NCBI GenBank assembly: GCA_000733355.1
Contig: JNVV01000007.1
Span: 1,354,370 to 1,418,369 of the forward strand
Reading direction: 5' to 3'
Origin: Falciphora oryzae
Taxonomy: Eukaryota > Ascomycota > Sordariomycetes > Magnaporthales > Magnaporthaceae
Length of the DNA: 64,000 nt
The notes under the pieces were generated by a model. It did not search any database. It saw only the letters and a program-made list of their open reading frames with translations, and was not told where the DNA came from. How positions within the stretch are numbered: the first letter of the stretch is position 1; every line of letters starts with the position of its first letter. This document shows, piece after piece, positions 1 through 10,700 of the stretch. The position numbers and the translations under genes were made by a program.

Positions 1-891
1 CATGGTGATCAGCTCGCTGACGTTGACCAGCCGGTAGCCCCTCCGCTTGGCCTCGGGCAGGACCCTCTCGAGCATGGGCACGGTCCAGCTGCGGCGGTCG
101 TGGCAGATGATGATGCGACCGGGGCGCAGCATGCTGAGGATGTGGCGGGCGTTGACGCGCCAGTGGCTGATCTGGGCGTCGTGCGGGTATATGCTGCCCA
201 GGACCAGGCGGTAGCCCAGGCGCGAGACGAGCCGGCGCATGCGGTCCGTGAAGAAGCCGGACCCGGGGCGGAAGTAGTTGTAGCGCGGGGCGTAGGGGCC
301 GGGGGGTTGCTTGTTTTTCTTCAAGGGGGCGCCGGCCGCTTCCTGCTCGGCCTCGGCCTCCTCGCGCTCCATGGCCACGTCGGCGTAGGCCTCGCGGATC
401 ATGCTCTGGACGCGCAGGATCTGGTCCTCGAGCTCGTCGAGCCGCAGGCTGCGCGAGGCCTCGTCGTGCATGGCGTGGTTGCCGAGCTCGTGGCCCTCGC
501 GCACGATGCGGCGCAGCAGCTCCTCGCGGCCCTCGACCTGGCCGCCAATCACGAAGAAGGTGGCGCGGGCGCCGTGGGCGCGCAGCAGGTCGAGGATGTG
601 GGCCGTCTGGTCCGAGGGCGCGTCGTCGATGGTCAGGGCGACGACCTTGGTGGGCTCGGTGCGGGCCTCGGGGTCCCGCGGCAGGCGGTCGGCGTCGACC
701 TGCCACAGCACGTCGGGCCAGCGGCGGGCAAAGTGGCGGATCAGGAAGGTCGGGGGCTTGTAGACGGCGTACAGCGGCAGCAGGACGAGCAGGCTCAGGG
801 CCGCAAGGGCCACGAGGGTCGCCATGCGGCGGCGCCGGGCCCGGCGGCGGAACTTGGACGGGAGGCGGAAGAGGTTCGTGGCTGTGAGCAT
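1..891 (-). CDS. polysaccharide deacetylase (NodB/CE4 fold), membrane-anchored; 3' end beyond window
   Basis: Only the N-terminal 297 codons are in the window; the frame is still open at base 1. After a very basic start (residues about 14-22) a hydrophobic segment at about 24-42 looks like a type II signal anchor, so the catalytic part should face the secretory lumen or cell surface. The NodB-type motif 1 is present (ALTIDDAPS, D89 and D90). The second metal motif reads GHELGNHAMHDE, with H139 and H142. Further conserved blocks include RPGSGFF and a late HDRRSWTVPMLERVLPEAK region. CE4 enzymes remove N- or O-acetyl groups from chitin or related polymers; the substrate here is not determined. 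An acidic insert (EREEAEAEQEAAG) lies between motifs. The ATG at 891 is the first in frame and precedes the anchor directly. The gene is divergent from the channel gene at 2082. The family call is solid; the substrate is inference. Confidence 0.85.
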   Translation of the reverse strand, partial: MLTATNLFRLPSKFRRRARRRRMATLVALAALSLLVLLPLYAVYKPPTFLIRHFARRWPDVLWQVDADRLPRDPEARTEPTKVVALTIDDAPSDQTAHILDLLRAHGARATFFVIGGQVEGREELLRRIVREGHELGNHAMHDEASRSLRLDELEDQILRVQSMIREAYADVAMEREEAEAEQEAAGAPLKKNKQPPGPYAPRYNYFRPGSGFFTDRMRRLVSRLGYRLVLGSIYPHDAQISHWRVNARHILSMLRPGRIIICHDRRSWTVPMLERVLPEAKRRGYRLVNVSELITM

Positions 892-2081
892 GGCGGTGGG
901 CGGGGAGCCGCCTTAGTGGTGATGTCTTGTCGTCGTCGGATGGTCCGTGTCTTGCAGACACATCTTGGGCTTCGTGGTCGCGTGGGTGTGCCAGCCAAGG
1001 GATGCCTCTTGGATTTAGGAGAAGGCCAGCATGTGCAGCTGGTGAGCTTGGTCGGCACTCGGGTTTTATTGTGGGGAAGATTGGACGGGCAGCCCCGCCC
1101 GTCGTCGGGCCTGCATCAGGGGTCGCAAACGGCGGGCTTGTCCAACAGACGTCGACCTGTAGCTGCTAGACAGGGCCTAAGCTGTGGCGCAAATTTAAGC
1201 CAACGTGCCGTGCCAACCTTGCTGGAAAAAAGCTTCGAGAGAATCTTGGATGATCTTGATCAAAAGATCAAAATGTCAAGCCACGCATCATCATCAATGG
1301 CTCTGCGTTGTTCCAAGGTTCTCAAGATCGCGAGCCAATCAGCCAAACCTGCCAGAACGGCGGTCGCGAAACGGTGCCACATCCAATGTCGCGCTGCGTG
1401 GGGGCCACCAGCTTGGCTTCATGCAGTGCATGCCGAGATAGCCAAGACCCATAGCCGACTGCAACAAGCGACCACCAAAAAAAAAGTAGGGCTGTTCGCT
1501 GCAGCTGCCCGGCGTCAATTTCGAGGGTCTCTCCATGCCACCCAAATTGGCGCGATCCCGGACTGAAAACTCGACAAAACATGGCTGGGGATCAACTCTG
1601 TTAGCAGAGCGTTTGATGTCCGCATCATGAATATTCCCCTTGGTCCTGGTCTGGGTAGTAGTGTGCTGTCCAGGCATTTATAGCCGACCCAATTGACGGC
1701 TTCCGTCGCGTCCCAAGCTCTCCCTTTCAGACGGCCCCAATCTTTTGTTTTCCTCGCATCGATTGCGTCAACGCCCAAATCATCGTCGACGCCAACACCA
1801 GCCCAGGTCGTGCATTTGTGTGCTTTCTGCACCCGGTGCTGCCATCCCTCTTTTGATTCACCTGCAGTTCCGCCAGCCAACCTTATTGGCGGTCAGCGCC
1901 CTACTGCTATCTCCGGTGCCTGGTGCCGCCGGAGAGAAAGCCCGGCTACCTGCGTTGCCATAGGACTGGGTCGGCTGCCTACCTGCTAGTCTAGGTCGTT
2001 GCACCAAAGCCCTACAGCAACGGGTAACAGGTCGCGAGGGGGAGTCCGACCACCGTGTTCCGGGCTTTGTGAGCGCCCGGC
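892..2081. other. divergent intergenic region between deacetylase and channel genes
   Basis: About 1.2 kb lies between two divergent start codons and probably holds both promoters. The part near the channel gene is pyrimidine-rich. I see no supported coding sequence, RNA gene or repeat. Confidence 0.6.
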
Positions 2082-4779
2082 ATGGCTGCCAGGGAACGCA
2101 TGCCCTCCCCACGCCGGCGCGGGACGGGCGCCGTGCTCACCTTCTCTACCGACGAGAGGCAGCCGCTGCTCCCCAGGAGGGGATTGCCGCACCAACGTGA
2201 GCCGGCGCCGCTGTTCTCGTGCGTGACAAACAGCCACCAGCACCTTCCCGTGTACATAAACATCCACAGGATCCGCCGCGACATCGTGGCCATCGTTGAG
2301 GACTACCTCAGCCTGGACCAGCTGCGGGACGTGCGCATCAACATCTCGGTCGTGCGCCCACTTGTCGACAAGCTGTATGAGCTGGACGACATCTCTATTG
2401 GTTAGTACCGGTCCCCTTTTGTCCTCGTTGCACCAGACTTGTACTGTACTGCGCTGCACTGTACCTGCCCAGTGCTGATCGTGTCCACGTCGGCGTTCCA
2501 ACAACAGTATACTGCCTGCTTGTGAACCGGGTCCAGTTTCTGTATGAACAGTCGCACCTGAACAATCGCCAAAATGTCAACTTCGCCCGTGCAACCCTCT
2601 GCGAGCTGGTTGCAACTAGAATTCTGCGCCGCTTCAGCGAGGACAACCCTGGAAACGACGGCCTCCTGGTGCTGGCCCACATCCTGGTTGCCGGCTTCCA
2701 CCCCTTCCAGAACGCTCCCGATGACCTGTTCCGCGACGAGCAGCTGTCGGGCGAGCGGATACATCACAGAACCCTCCCGGCTCTGGAGGTTGCCATTCTT
2801 GGTGAGAGCAAGTTGTTTCTCAGCTCCACGAGCTGCCAGAAAGTGTGGGTACTTGCAATTATCCTAATCCCCTCCACCTCGAATATCAGCTAAAACCCCC
2901 CTCCAGTATCGATGCCATTTATACGGGCAGGATCACGTATACCCCTTCGAGCTACCTGAACATCATCCCGGACCGGTACAAGCAGAAGCCAATATCTCTA
3001 TACGACCCTCGGGATGCCTCTCTGCTGAATCAGTACCGGCTCATCGTCCCGCGCACCCGGAACATCCTTGAGGTTAGCCAGTTTATCATCCTGCTTTGTC
3101 TGTACCTGAGCTTCATGGCCGAGCGGGATTCTTCCACAATCAGCATCATCGAGATCTGCTTTGCCGTCTACGCCTTTGGCTGGGTGCTGGACAGCTTCGC
3201 CGCCATCCTCGAGCACGGCTGGCACGTGTATACGCAGAACCTGTGGTCATTTCTGGACGTAGCCTTCTCGGCCATCTACTGGATCTACCTGGTGTTGCGT
3301 ATATACGGCCTGCACATGGGCCTCGAGGAGCCCGGGCAGCAGGCGCTGGACGTCCTGGCCATGGCCGCTCCCGTGCTCATCCCGCGCCTCGCCTTCAACC
3401 TGCTCTCGGACAACCTGCTCTTCGTATCGCTCCGAGCCATGATGTCCGACTTTACCTTGCTCTCGGCACTGGCCGCCTGGTGTTTCGGAGGCTTTATGCT
3501 TTCGCTCATCTGGCTAGGCGGGGACGACCACGAGCCCGTGACGATAGCCGAGTGGATGCTCTGGATCTGGTTCGGGCTCGACGGCACGGGAATTCATCGC
3601 TCCGTCGAGTTCCACTGGCTCTTGGGTCCTAGCCTTATGGTGGCCTTTACGTTTTTGGGTACGCACGCTTTGAGCACCTCTCTGGATTCCTTTTTGAGCA
3701 AGTGAAGATATCATGTGCTGACCATGTGTGAACTACAGGCAACACGCTCTTCCTGACCATTCTCGTCTCGATGCTCTCAAACACCTTTAGTACCAGTAAG
3801 TGTTATTTCGGCAGCATCTAACCCTGGAACATAGAGCTGACCAAAAATAGTCGTCCAAAACGCGACGGCCGAAATCCAGTACCGCCACGCGGTGCTGACT
3901 CTCGAGGGGGTAAAGGCGGACGCCATTTTTGCGTACCAGCCACCTTTCAACATCATTGCCATGCTCGTCCTGCTTCCGCTCAAGTGGATCGTGTCGCCGC
4001 GCAAGTTCCACACGATCCATGTGGCCAGCGTGCGCACCCTCAATCTCCCCTTGCTCCTCGGCATCGCACTGGCCGAGCGGTGGTTCCTCTGGCCGAACGA
4101 GGACGGCAGCGGGGGCGGCGGCACGAACACAGGTCTGGACACCGAGTCGTTGAGGCCGGGCACGGCGCAGCAGCCTTCAAATTCATGGCCCTGGCAGTGG
4201 CCCTGGGACTGGTGGCACATCACGGCTCACGGCGACATCCAGGACGTGTTCGAGATCCAGCCGCCGCGCAGCGTGCGCGACGAGATCGCCGTCGACGACG
4301 ACCTGACGCGGCACTTGATCCGCCGGCAGTTCACGCGCCAGACGAGCCACTCGAACGGCCCCAGTGGAGCATCAGGCCCGAACAGCCAGAAGCTGGGCGT
4401 CGCGGCCCAGAACTCTGGCGGCACGGCGAGCCCGGCGGACGGTCAAGCAGTGCAGGGGCAGGGGCAGAGCCCGGGCCAGAGCCAGAACCGGGACCAGGTG
4501 CGCGGGCGCGAGCCAGACAAGCGGTCGCCTCGGCCGCTGGGCCGGCGGGACAGCATCGACCCGTTCCTGGTGCAGCAGCTGCGCGGGGCCATCTCCGAGT
4601 CGGACGAGATGACGACCATCTCGGATCGGCTCGACTCGCTCGAGGAGTCCATGTCGCGCATCGAGGACATGCTCTCGCGGCTCTGCGGGGACTCGTCGTC
4701 CGAGACGCCCGAGGAGATGGTGGCGGCCGGCAAGACGGGCACGCTGAAGGACCTGGACCGGACCCAGCTGGACGAGTAG
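2082..4779 (+). CDS. yvc1: vacuolar TRP-like calcium channel, Yvc1 family
   Basis: Five exons (2082-2400, 2508-2844, 2907-3658, 3739-3795, 3851-4779) join in frame to 797 aa; introns are 107, 62, 80 and 55 nt. A second ATG at 2100 would give 791 aa. The N-terminal cytosolic half contains family-typical blocks (VNRVQFLYEQ, SSTSCQKV, YKQKPISLYDP, LNQYRLIVPRTRN). Six or seven hydrophobic stretches follow between about residues 275 and 545, including the conserved pore-side block FGLDGTGIHRSVEFHW and the last helix FLGNTLFLTILVSML. Fungal Yvc1 is a cation channel of the vacuole membrane that releases Ca2+ to the cytosol on osmotic or mechanical stimuli. The C-terminal tail is Gln/Gly/Ser-rich and disordered, with a likely short coiled coil at about residues 742-768 (ISDRLDSLEESMSRIEDML). 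At 797 aa it is longer than the yeast protein, mainly because of this tail. Splice sites were chosen by frame and family continuity. Confidence 0.9.
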
Positions 4780-5741
4780 AAAACGTGCAGTGGGTGGTGA
4801 GTCGGGTTGTCGGCACGGCTTGGGGTGGTGGCGGTGGTGGTCAGCATCAAATAACACTGCGGGCAGGTTCTGGGTCTGGGTCTTTTCGTTTAGCAAGCGA
4901 TATAAAGAGATTACCCATTCGTTTATCGTCGGGCGTCAACGGCGCCGGCTTCATTAGAACGCCAAGGTCTATCATATTCGGCTCGAGTTTATCTCTCTGC
5001 GCTCGCCAGGGGACTCCCCATGCCCGGGCTGGCCGACGTTTGGACTTCTCCATGTGCTCAACGTATTTGTCCATGTTTTCCATGTGCGCGCGAGTTTCAG
5101 GTGCGGCGGCCTCCAACATGGATGGAGCTGGCCGGTTTGCGCAATTCCAAAAAAGACGTACCTAACTGCTCGCGGTTTCAGATGCCAAGATCAGTTCGTG
5201 TTGGCGAATCCAAAACGGGCAAACGGCGATTGCAAGTCGGGATCCTGGAGACGGGCAAGGCTGGCCTTCCTGGTCGAGGCGGACACACAGCCGCGTCACT
5301 CGCTGACCCCTTTTCACTCCCCCTTCAGATTTCTTTTAACAGTCCGAGCTTCCCGTCAGTCTCTTGGCTCGTTTTTCTCAGTCTTTATCCATCTCAACCT
5401 TTTCTTTCCTATTTCCCCAGACAGCGCCAAGAGGGCAGACAGCAGCCGCACACAAACACAAACACGATTTTTTCGCCTCTCAGAATCCACATGCAGAACA
5501 TCCGCGATCCCGCCGACAAGGAAGTGGCCTTCAAGCATCCAACGCCTTGAACCACTCGGCTGCATCTTGGACGACATTCCAATTGAACCTTTGCTTGGGC
5601 CGTCCAACTGCCAAAAACTCCACAACCAAAACATCAACGACTGAAGAAATCACGCAAAATCACTGCTGCACCGCTGCATCTCTCACCTAACCCTCACAAC
5701 CATCTCTCAACCCAGGAACAACAAAAGACAAAACAGTCACC
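4780..5741. other. intergenic region, 3' side of channel gene and leader of the Cys-rich gene
   Basis: About 960 bp. The last 450 bp are CT- and CA-rich and end in an adenine-rich leader right before the next ATG, as in a fungal promoter and 5' UTR. No other gene is supported. Confidence 0.5.
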
Positions 5742-6038
5742 ATGTGCCAGACGGCCTTCTTCAAGGACCCGACGTGCGGCTGCAAGTGGACGGCAGTGAC
5801 ACAGCCGTGCTGGCCGGGCTACGGCTTCAGCACCTGCCCCTTCTTCTTCAACGGCATCCCCAAGGAGGCGCCGCCCTACTTCAAGGCCACCAAGCTCTGC
5901 TGCCCCAAGCACGACCTCAAGGGCCGCTACGACCGCAACATGGTGCGCATGGTCATCCGCGTCGAGAACGGCCTGCGCTGGGGGCTGGGAGCGGGGAGGC
6001 GCGACCCGGGCGTTGACGTTTCCTGCAACGTCATGTAG
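5742..6038 (+). CDS. small cysteine-rich protein, uncharacterised
   Basis: A 98-aa single-exon frame with a good start context (gtcaccATG) and codon use like its neighbours. There are eight cysteines: C2, C12, C14, C23, C32, C53, C54 and C95. The CGC pair and the CCPKH block (with H57) look like a metal-binding arrangement. There is no signal peptide or membrane segment, so a secreted effector is unlikely; it is probably intracellular. I have an impression, not a database hit, that small ascomycete proteins of the form MC..CGC...C...CCPKH exist as a family. The C-terminal 25 residues are Gly/Arg-rich and may be poorly conserved. Function is unknown. A candidate poly(A) signal lies about 120 nt downstream. 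Confidence 0.7.
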   Translation: MCQTAFFKDPTCGCKWTAVTQPCWPGYGFSTCPFFFNGIPKEAPPYFKATKLCCPKHDLKGRYDRNMVRMVIRVENGLRWGLGAGRRDPGVDVSCNVM

Positions 6039-6156
6039 CCTTTGGACGGAATTCTTTCCAGTGGGCATGACATCGGGGGAGAAAGGAGACGAGGGCAGAT
6101 GCGTTGAACATGTAGGGTTGATCCATACGGGTGGTGACTTCCCTATAAAACCCATG

Positions 6157-6162
6157 AATAAA
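6157..6162 (+). terminator. possible polyadenylation signal
   Basis: A perfect AATAAA hexamer lies 119 nt after the stop codon of the Cys-rich gene, in the right orientation. Fungal poly(A) signals are loose, so this is only suggestive. Confidence 0.35.
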
Positions 6163-6639
6163 CATGACGTTTTCTTGGTGCTGACCGTCCGTCCTTGGCG
6201 CCAAGCTGCTCGACAGGAAGCAGCGACATTCAGCAGGGGAGTCGCCAGGGACCAGGTCTGGAATTAAAGTTGGGACGGGGAAATCGTCGAGTCGAGCACG
6301 CCAGACGTCACACGTCGCAGCTTGTATTGACGGATGGGGCTTTGGGAATGGAATCTCCGTGAATGTCAATCCCTTTCCATCTTGATAGTCTTCCACCTCC
6401 AAACAATTTGAAAACCATTCAAGAGTGGCCCGCTAGTGAGAGTCGCTGCATGAAGCCATCCATGATGTGCCTCGGGAATGACAAAACACCAGCAGCAGCA
6501 TATGGCTACCAGCAGATTCAAGGCAGATATGACAAGCAAATATCCCAAGCAAAAGTCTCTAGTAAACTGTCGATATTCACTGGGAACTCGAATACCATCG
6601 ACCTTCCCGGCCTCGCATATTCCTTGCGCGCCATGAACC

Positions 6640-6647
6640 TATATAAA
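6640..6647 (+). promoter_or_regulatory. TATA box of the gene starting at 6770
   Basis: The sequence TATATAAA lies 123 nt upstream of the best ATG, a normal spacing for a TATA element plus a short leader in filamentous fungi. Confidence 0.5.
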
Positions 6648-6769
6648 GCTCGAACAGATCTATCCCTCTCCCACGGTCCGAGAGATATTATGCTACAACT
6701 CGCAACTCACGCAGCCCTTCATCCCGCAACAGTTAGACTTGACCCAACTCGCCGCCAGGCACATGAACC

Positions 6770-7429
6770 ATGCAGGAACCAGAATCTCCCAATCTACCCT
6801 CCATACCCCCGTCCCCGCCAGACTCGCCGGGCACGATAGAATATCTGGCCAAAGTAAATGCGCGCAACGCCGCCCGTGTCGCCACTCAGTAGGCCTTGGA
6901 GGATACCCGGTACATATTCATCTACCCGGAGATGGGCCACATTGAAATCGAGGAATACAGACCCCCGGACGGTAAGATGATTCCCCTTTTCTTCAAAACC
7001 CTACAAGACATTGTTGGCTGTAGCGAGGTGGCCTTGCATGTCGCACGCGTGTATTTTTCTACTCACACAGACCAAACCCCAGTCGAGCTTGACGACTACT
7101 ACGTCTTCGAAGTCCCCCCGCCCTACTCCGACCACGAGGACCGCTGGAGCCTGTTCATGGACAAGCAGGAGACCAGGGTCTGGGTCGAGAACCCCAACAA
7201 CGCCGGGCCGCAGGACGACGGCGCGAAAGACGCCAAGCGCCTCGGCGTGATCGACCTGGAGGTGGGACTGCGCGACTGGGAGGGGAGGAGAAACGGGAAG
7301 GTCAAGACGGCCTATCTGAAAAAGAAGGACCTCCCTCCGAGCGTGAACTGTGCCGGACCCCGCGCGCGCGTGTCGCCTGAGGAGAGGCTGCGGTTCTATG
7401 AAGGGATGGAGGAGAAGAAGGAGGAGTAG
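6770..7429 (+). CDS. uncharacterised protein with in-frame TAG at codon 41; paralogue of the gene at 63.0-63.6 kb
   Basis: The ATG at 6770 (adenine at -3) opens a frame interrupted by TAG at 6890-6892 that then continues in the same frame. An intron at 6972-7070 (GTAAGA...CACACAG, phase 1) is inferred because the homologous gene at the other end of the window has an intron at exactly this place. With the TAG read through, the product would be 186 aa. Shared blocks with the paralogue are IYPEMG versus IVPDLG, RPPD|D versus QPPN|S at the splice junction, WSLFMD versus WDLFMD, RVW versus KVW, and YLKKK near the end. No signal peptide, membrane segment or known domain is visible. The C-terminus is charged (EGMEEKKEE). 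The TAG could be a nonsense mutation, part of a 39-nt mini-intron (6854-6892), or a site recoded at the RNA level; see findings. If translation began after the stop, the first ATG is 6932. Function is unknown. Confidence 0.55.
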
Positions 7430-7764
7430 GCGAGGATGGACTAACATGGGGTGTGACGGTAGTATCCAGACGCGGCGGCTGAGCTGACGCCAGCATATGC
7501 TCCCCTCCAGGTCTACCCACCCACTCATCCCGTCCTCCTGGGACAGTATTCCCGTCTCTTCTTCGGCGTTAGATAGAGTCGTTTTTGGCAATGTCGAGAG
7601 CACTCGTAGCCCGCTATCTAGGGTGACTAGGTCTCCACACTGTCCCAGGACAGGAGAACGGATCCCAGGTCGCCGGCTCTGGTTCCGGCCAGAACGGGCC
7701 CCAGCTCCCGGGCCTCTCTATATTCGGCCCTATTCCCCCATGGAGCTCCCGCGCGGATAATTCC

Positions 7765-7791
7765 AAAAAAAAAAAAAAAAAAAAAAAAAAA
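7765..7791. repeat. poly(A) tract, 27 nt
   Basis: Uninterrupted adenine run in noncoding DNA about 340 nt downstream of the 6.8 kb gene; too long for an ordinary gene-end motif. Confidence 0.9.
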
Positions 7792-10700
7792 CTGCAACAC
7801 TTGAGGCTGCCTCGAGTGGCATCCAAGGAGTCACGAGCAAGCGGCACATAAAGCAGTCCCATTCTGGCAATATCAAACTCGGATGGCCAGGCCTGGCGAT
7901 GCTACTGCCACGCTGCAACGCCTGCCGGGCACATGATGATCCTTCTGGCGTGAAAGGGCGGACGGATACAGATAGATAGATCTCCACTTGCACGAGGATC
8001 GAGCCATACAGGAGCTGGCCGTGGAGATACACCCGCCGGCGGCAGACCTTGTATGAGAGGGGGAGGGAGGCCTCTTGCTGCTTCCTATTCGGCCGGGTCG
8101 TGGCGCGAAGCGGCGGCACATGTCCCCGCCGCCCCTCACGCAAGACGGGCGCGGTGCCTCCCTCACCTCTCTCCGGGCTTCGTGTATCATGGAGGGGGCG
8201 TGGAGGGGCCTGTGTTGTCCGGTTATGGGTGGGTATCTAGATGGGTGGGAAGATGAGGGGAAGGGGCTAGGAGAAAGCCCGCGCGCGGGTGGGGGGTGGC
8301 CAGGACATGTGCCCGAGACAAAGGAAGAGGTGAAGTCTGTGACGTGTACCAGACGCGATGCCACTGAAGCTGCAGTCCTGGTGGATGGGAGATAGATGGC
8401 TTTGGGGGCGGCGGAAGAGGGGAAGGGCGGCGGCGACGGACGGGAGTGGAGGGAGAGAGAGGGCAGGGAAAGAGGCTAGACCGGCAGGACCGGGTGGGAG
8501 AACGGCAGACGCAGGCCAATGTGCAGAGTGTACGGCGCTGGCGAGGGTGGTTTGTGTGCTCCTGGGCGACGCACACGCCCCTTCACACCGGATGTCGAGC
8601 TGCCCGTCGCCGGACTCTGGTTGGCTCCTCGGTCATGGTGTCTGTTGAGGCAGCACGGAGGACGCAGCACGGAGGAGGCAGAGAAGGAGGAGGGAGGGAA
8701 GGGAGTGGCCGCAGACAGCACTGATGAGGCATGGTCGACCACCAGCAACGGGTCTTGTGTCGACCGCTGCCCGAGCGCCAGAAACAGACGTGGGTGTTTG
8801 CGGCCGCAACAGGGAGTAGCCAGGAGTCACCCCTACCTCGCCCAGAGAGACGACACCGCGCGGACAGGCTACGACGGCCGACGTGTGCAATGTACTTGGG
8901 AAGGGACGCGCATCTAGACCCGCAGAGAGCCTTGGGGAGGTACGCTATGGCCCCCAGCTTGCTCACATTCCCAGCCGGAGAGCGCCTTGGGGATATTGGA
9001 GCGAGCCGCCAGGGCTGCTTGGCGCATACAATAAATAGATCCTTTCGGTGAACGGGCTCGCCATTCACCTGCGTCCTCCGGTGGGAGTTGTGGGCAGGTA
9101 TGCACTAGCAACTTGGCCGCGTCGCTTCCTCTACAGACCCTGCAGAACCACATGGAGCACGAATCCGTGGCCACCGTCGCACATACCAGTAGGTATGAGC
9201 CACTTTCTATCAAATCCTCCGGTGAACCGGGTCAGGCTATGAGTGGGGAAGGCTTGTAGGCGAGAGCAGATATCAGGGGGTGAAAACCAATGGGCTAGAT
9301 AACGGTGATTTGCTCTCGCTCCAGGAGTACGGGCAGGATATCAGCATCAGCACGAGGCAAAGATGAGAGAAGGGGTGCATAGGGAAAATCTTCTATTCGC
9401 TGTATCTGCTCTTCTACAGCGACGTGCCTGGCTGTGCGACCACATAGACGCATCCTAGATGGGGGCTCCTCGACAGGAAACAGCGAGAGCCTCACTGATT
9501 GGCCGAATGTCATCTCGCGAGCCTTCAATAATCAGAATGCCAGCCGCGAATAAGGAGTGCGTGCTTCCATGATGGCATCAGACTGTGGCTTAGAAAACTT
9601 TACGATGGTGTATTCTCATCCTATCCAGAGACTAGTGGGATGGTGAAGACATCTCGGTCACGACGAAGCACCCGAGGGTCATCTCACAACTACGATGGCT
9701 AACGGGGAGTGGCCTTGACACATAGACATGACTGCGGCGCCCGTCGCTCCTAGACTTGGGATACACAAGATCGTGGCTGGTTTTGCTGTTTTTAGAGTTG
9801 CGGGATGGCATCGCAGCGGGTGGCTGAAGGTCCCGCGTGGCCATCCATCAAAGACTCATGTCCATCGAGGAGGCGAGGAGGGCTCATGCTCCGGTCTCCT
9901 CCTCCAGAGCCAGCAGCACGGTGTAGGAGGCCGCATGGAGGAGTGATCAGTCGGTTGGCTGTCTACATGAACCACCATGCGGACCTTGCCTGGGGTGGCT
10001 CAGGGCCAAGGGAGCAAGGAACGCAGAGGACGCCCTCACCTCTCCGCGGCTCCTCCATTGTGGCAGCCATCACGAAAACGCCACAGCGGGATGAATCTAG
10101 CCCCAACACTAGCGGGCAAACGGCGGCATCAGCCGCATGAGATGGGTAATAGGACGTTGCTGACAGAAATCAGATCGTTCTGGGCTTTCCCATTGCAGAC
10201 GGCACTAGTGCTCTTCCAGGCGAGACGAGGACGGATGAGAAGGGAAACGAGCAACGTTCGGAGCCGAACTTGGACATGCAGAGGGAGATGAGCAAACCCC
10301 AAGAAATGACGCCGAAAAACTGACAACTCAGACGGACAAGATACCGTTTAGGAAGAAGCTATCGCCGAGGTCGTTCGGCGTTGGGGTTTTAGTAAAATAG
10401 ATATAGTGATCGGGCTGGGGGCTAGAGAGGATTAAAAAAAAAAAAAAGAGGCGCGGTTAAGCTTAACCAGTAGACGGGGAGGGTGTTGTCGGCGGTCTGC
10501 ATCTGGGTCTTCCGATCTGCAGTGCACACAGGGGACGAAGCTACGGATAAACACAATCAGGAGTATCGGAGGAGGAGAAGAAAGGAACAACTAGGCAGCA
10601 GGGAGTGCGCGTCGCAATCACCGGAGGAACAGTCTCGAAGAGGATAGCAGGACCCCGGGGGGGACCGCACTCCCCTCCTCCCTCACTCGCCCCGGGCCCT

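Larger units (their letters stand above)
6039..6769. other. intergenic region upstream of the interrupted 6.8 kb gene
   Basis: About 730 bp containing the 3' side of the Cys-rich gene and the promoter of the next gene, with a TATA box at 6640. An out-of-frame ATG at 6763 opens a 60-codon overlapping uORF that ends at 6945. No other gene is seen. Confidence 0.5.

Noticed and set aside
3984..5165. 393-codon plus-strand frame within and beyond the channel gene
   Set aside because: An out-of-frame shadow of the last yvc1 exon, Arg/Ala/Gly-rich, caused by high GC at third positions.
10153..10323. 56-codon open frame without ATG, rich in Glu, Lys and Arg, possible orphan exon
   Set aside because: Bounded by stops, no start and no compatible neighbouring exon found; length is within chance expectation at this GC content.
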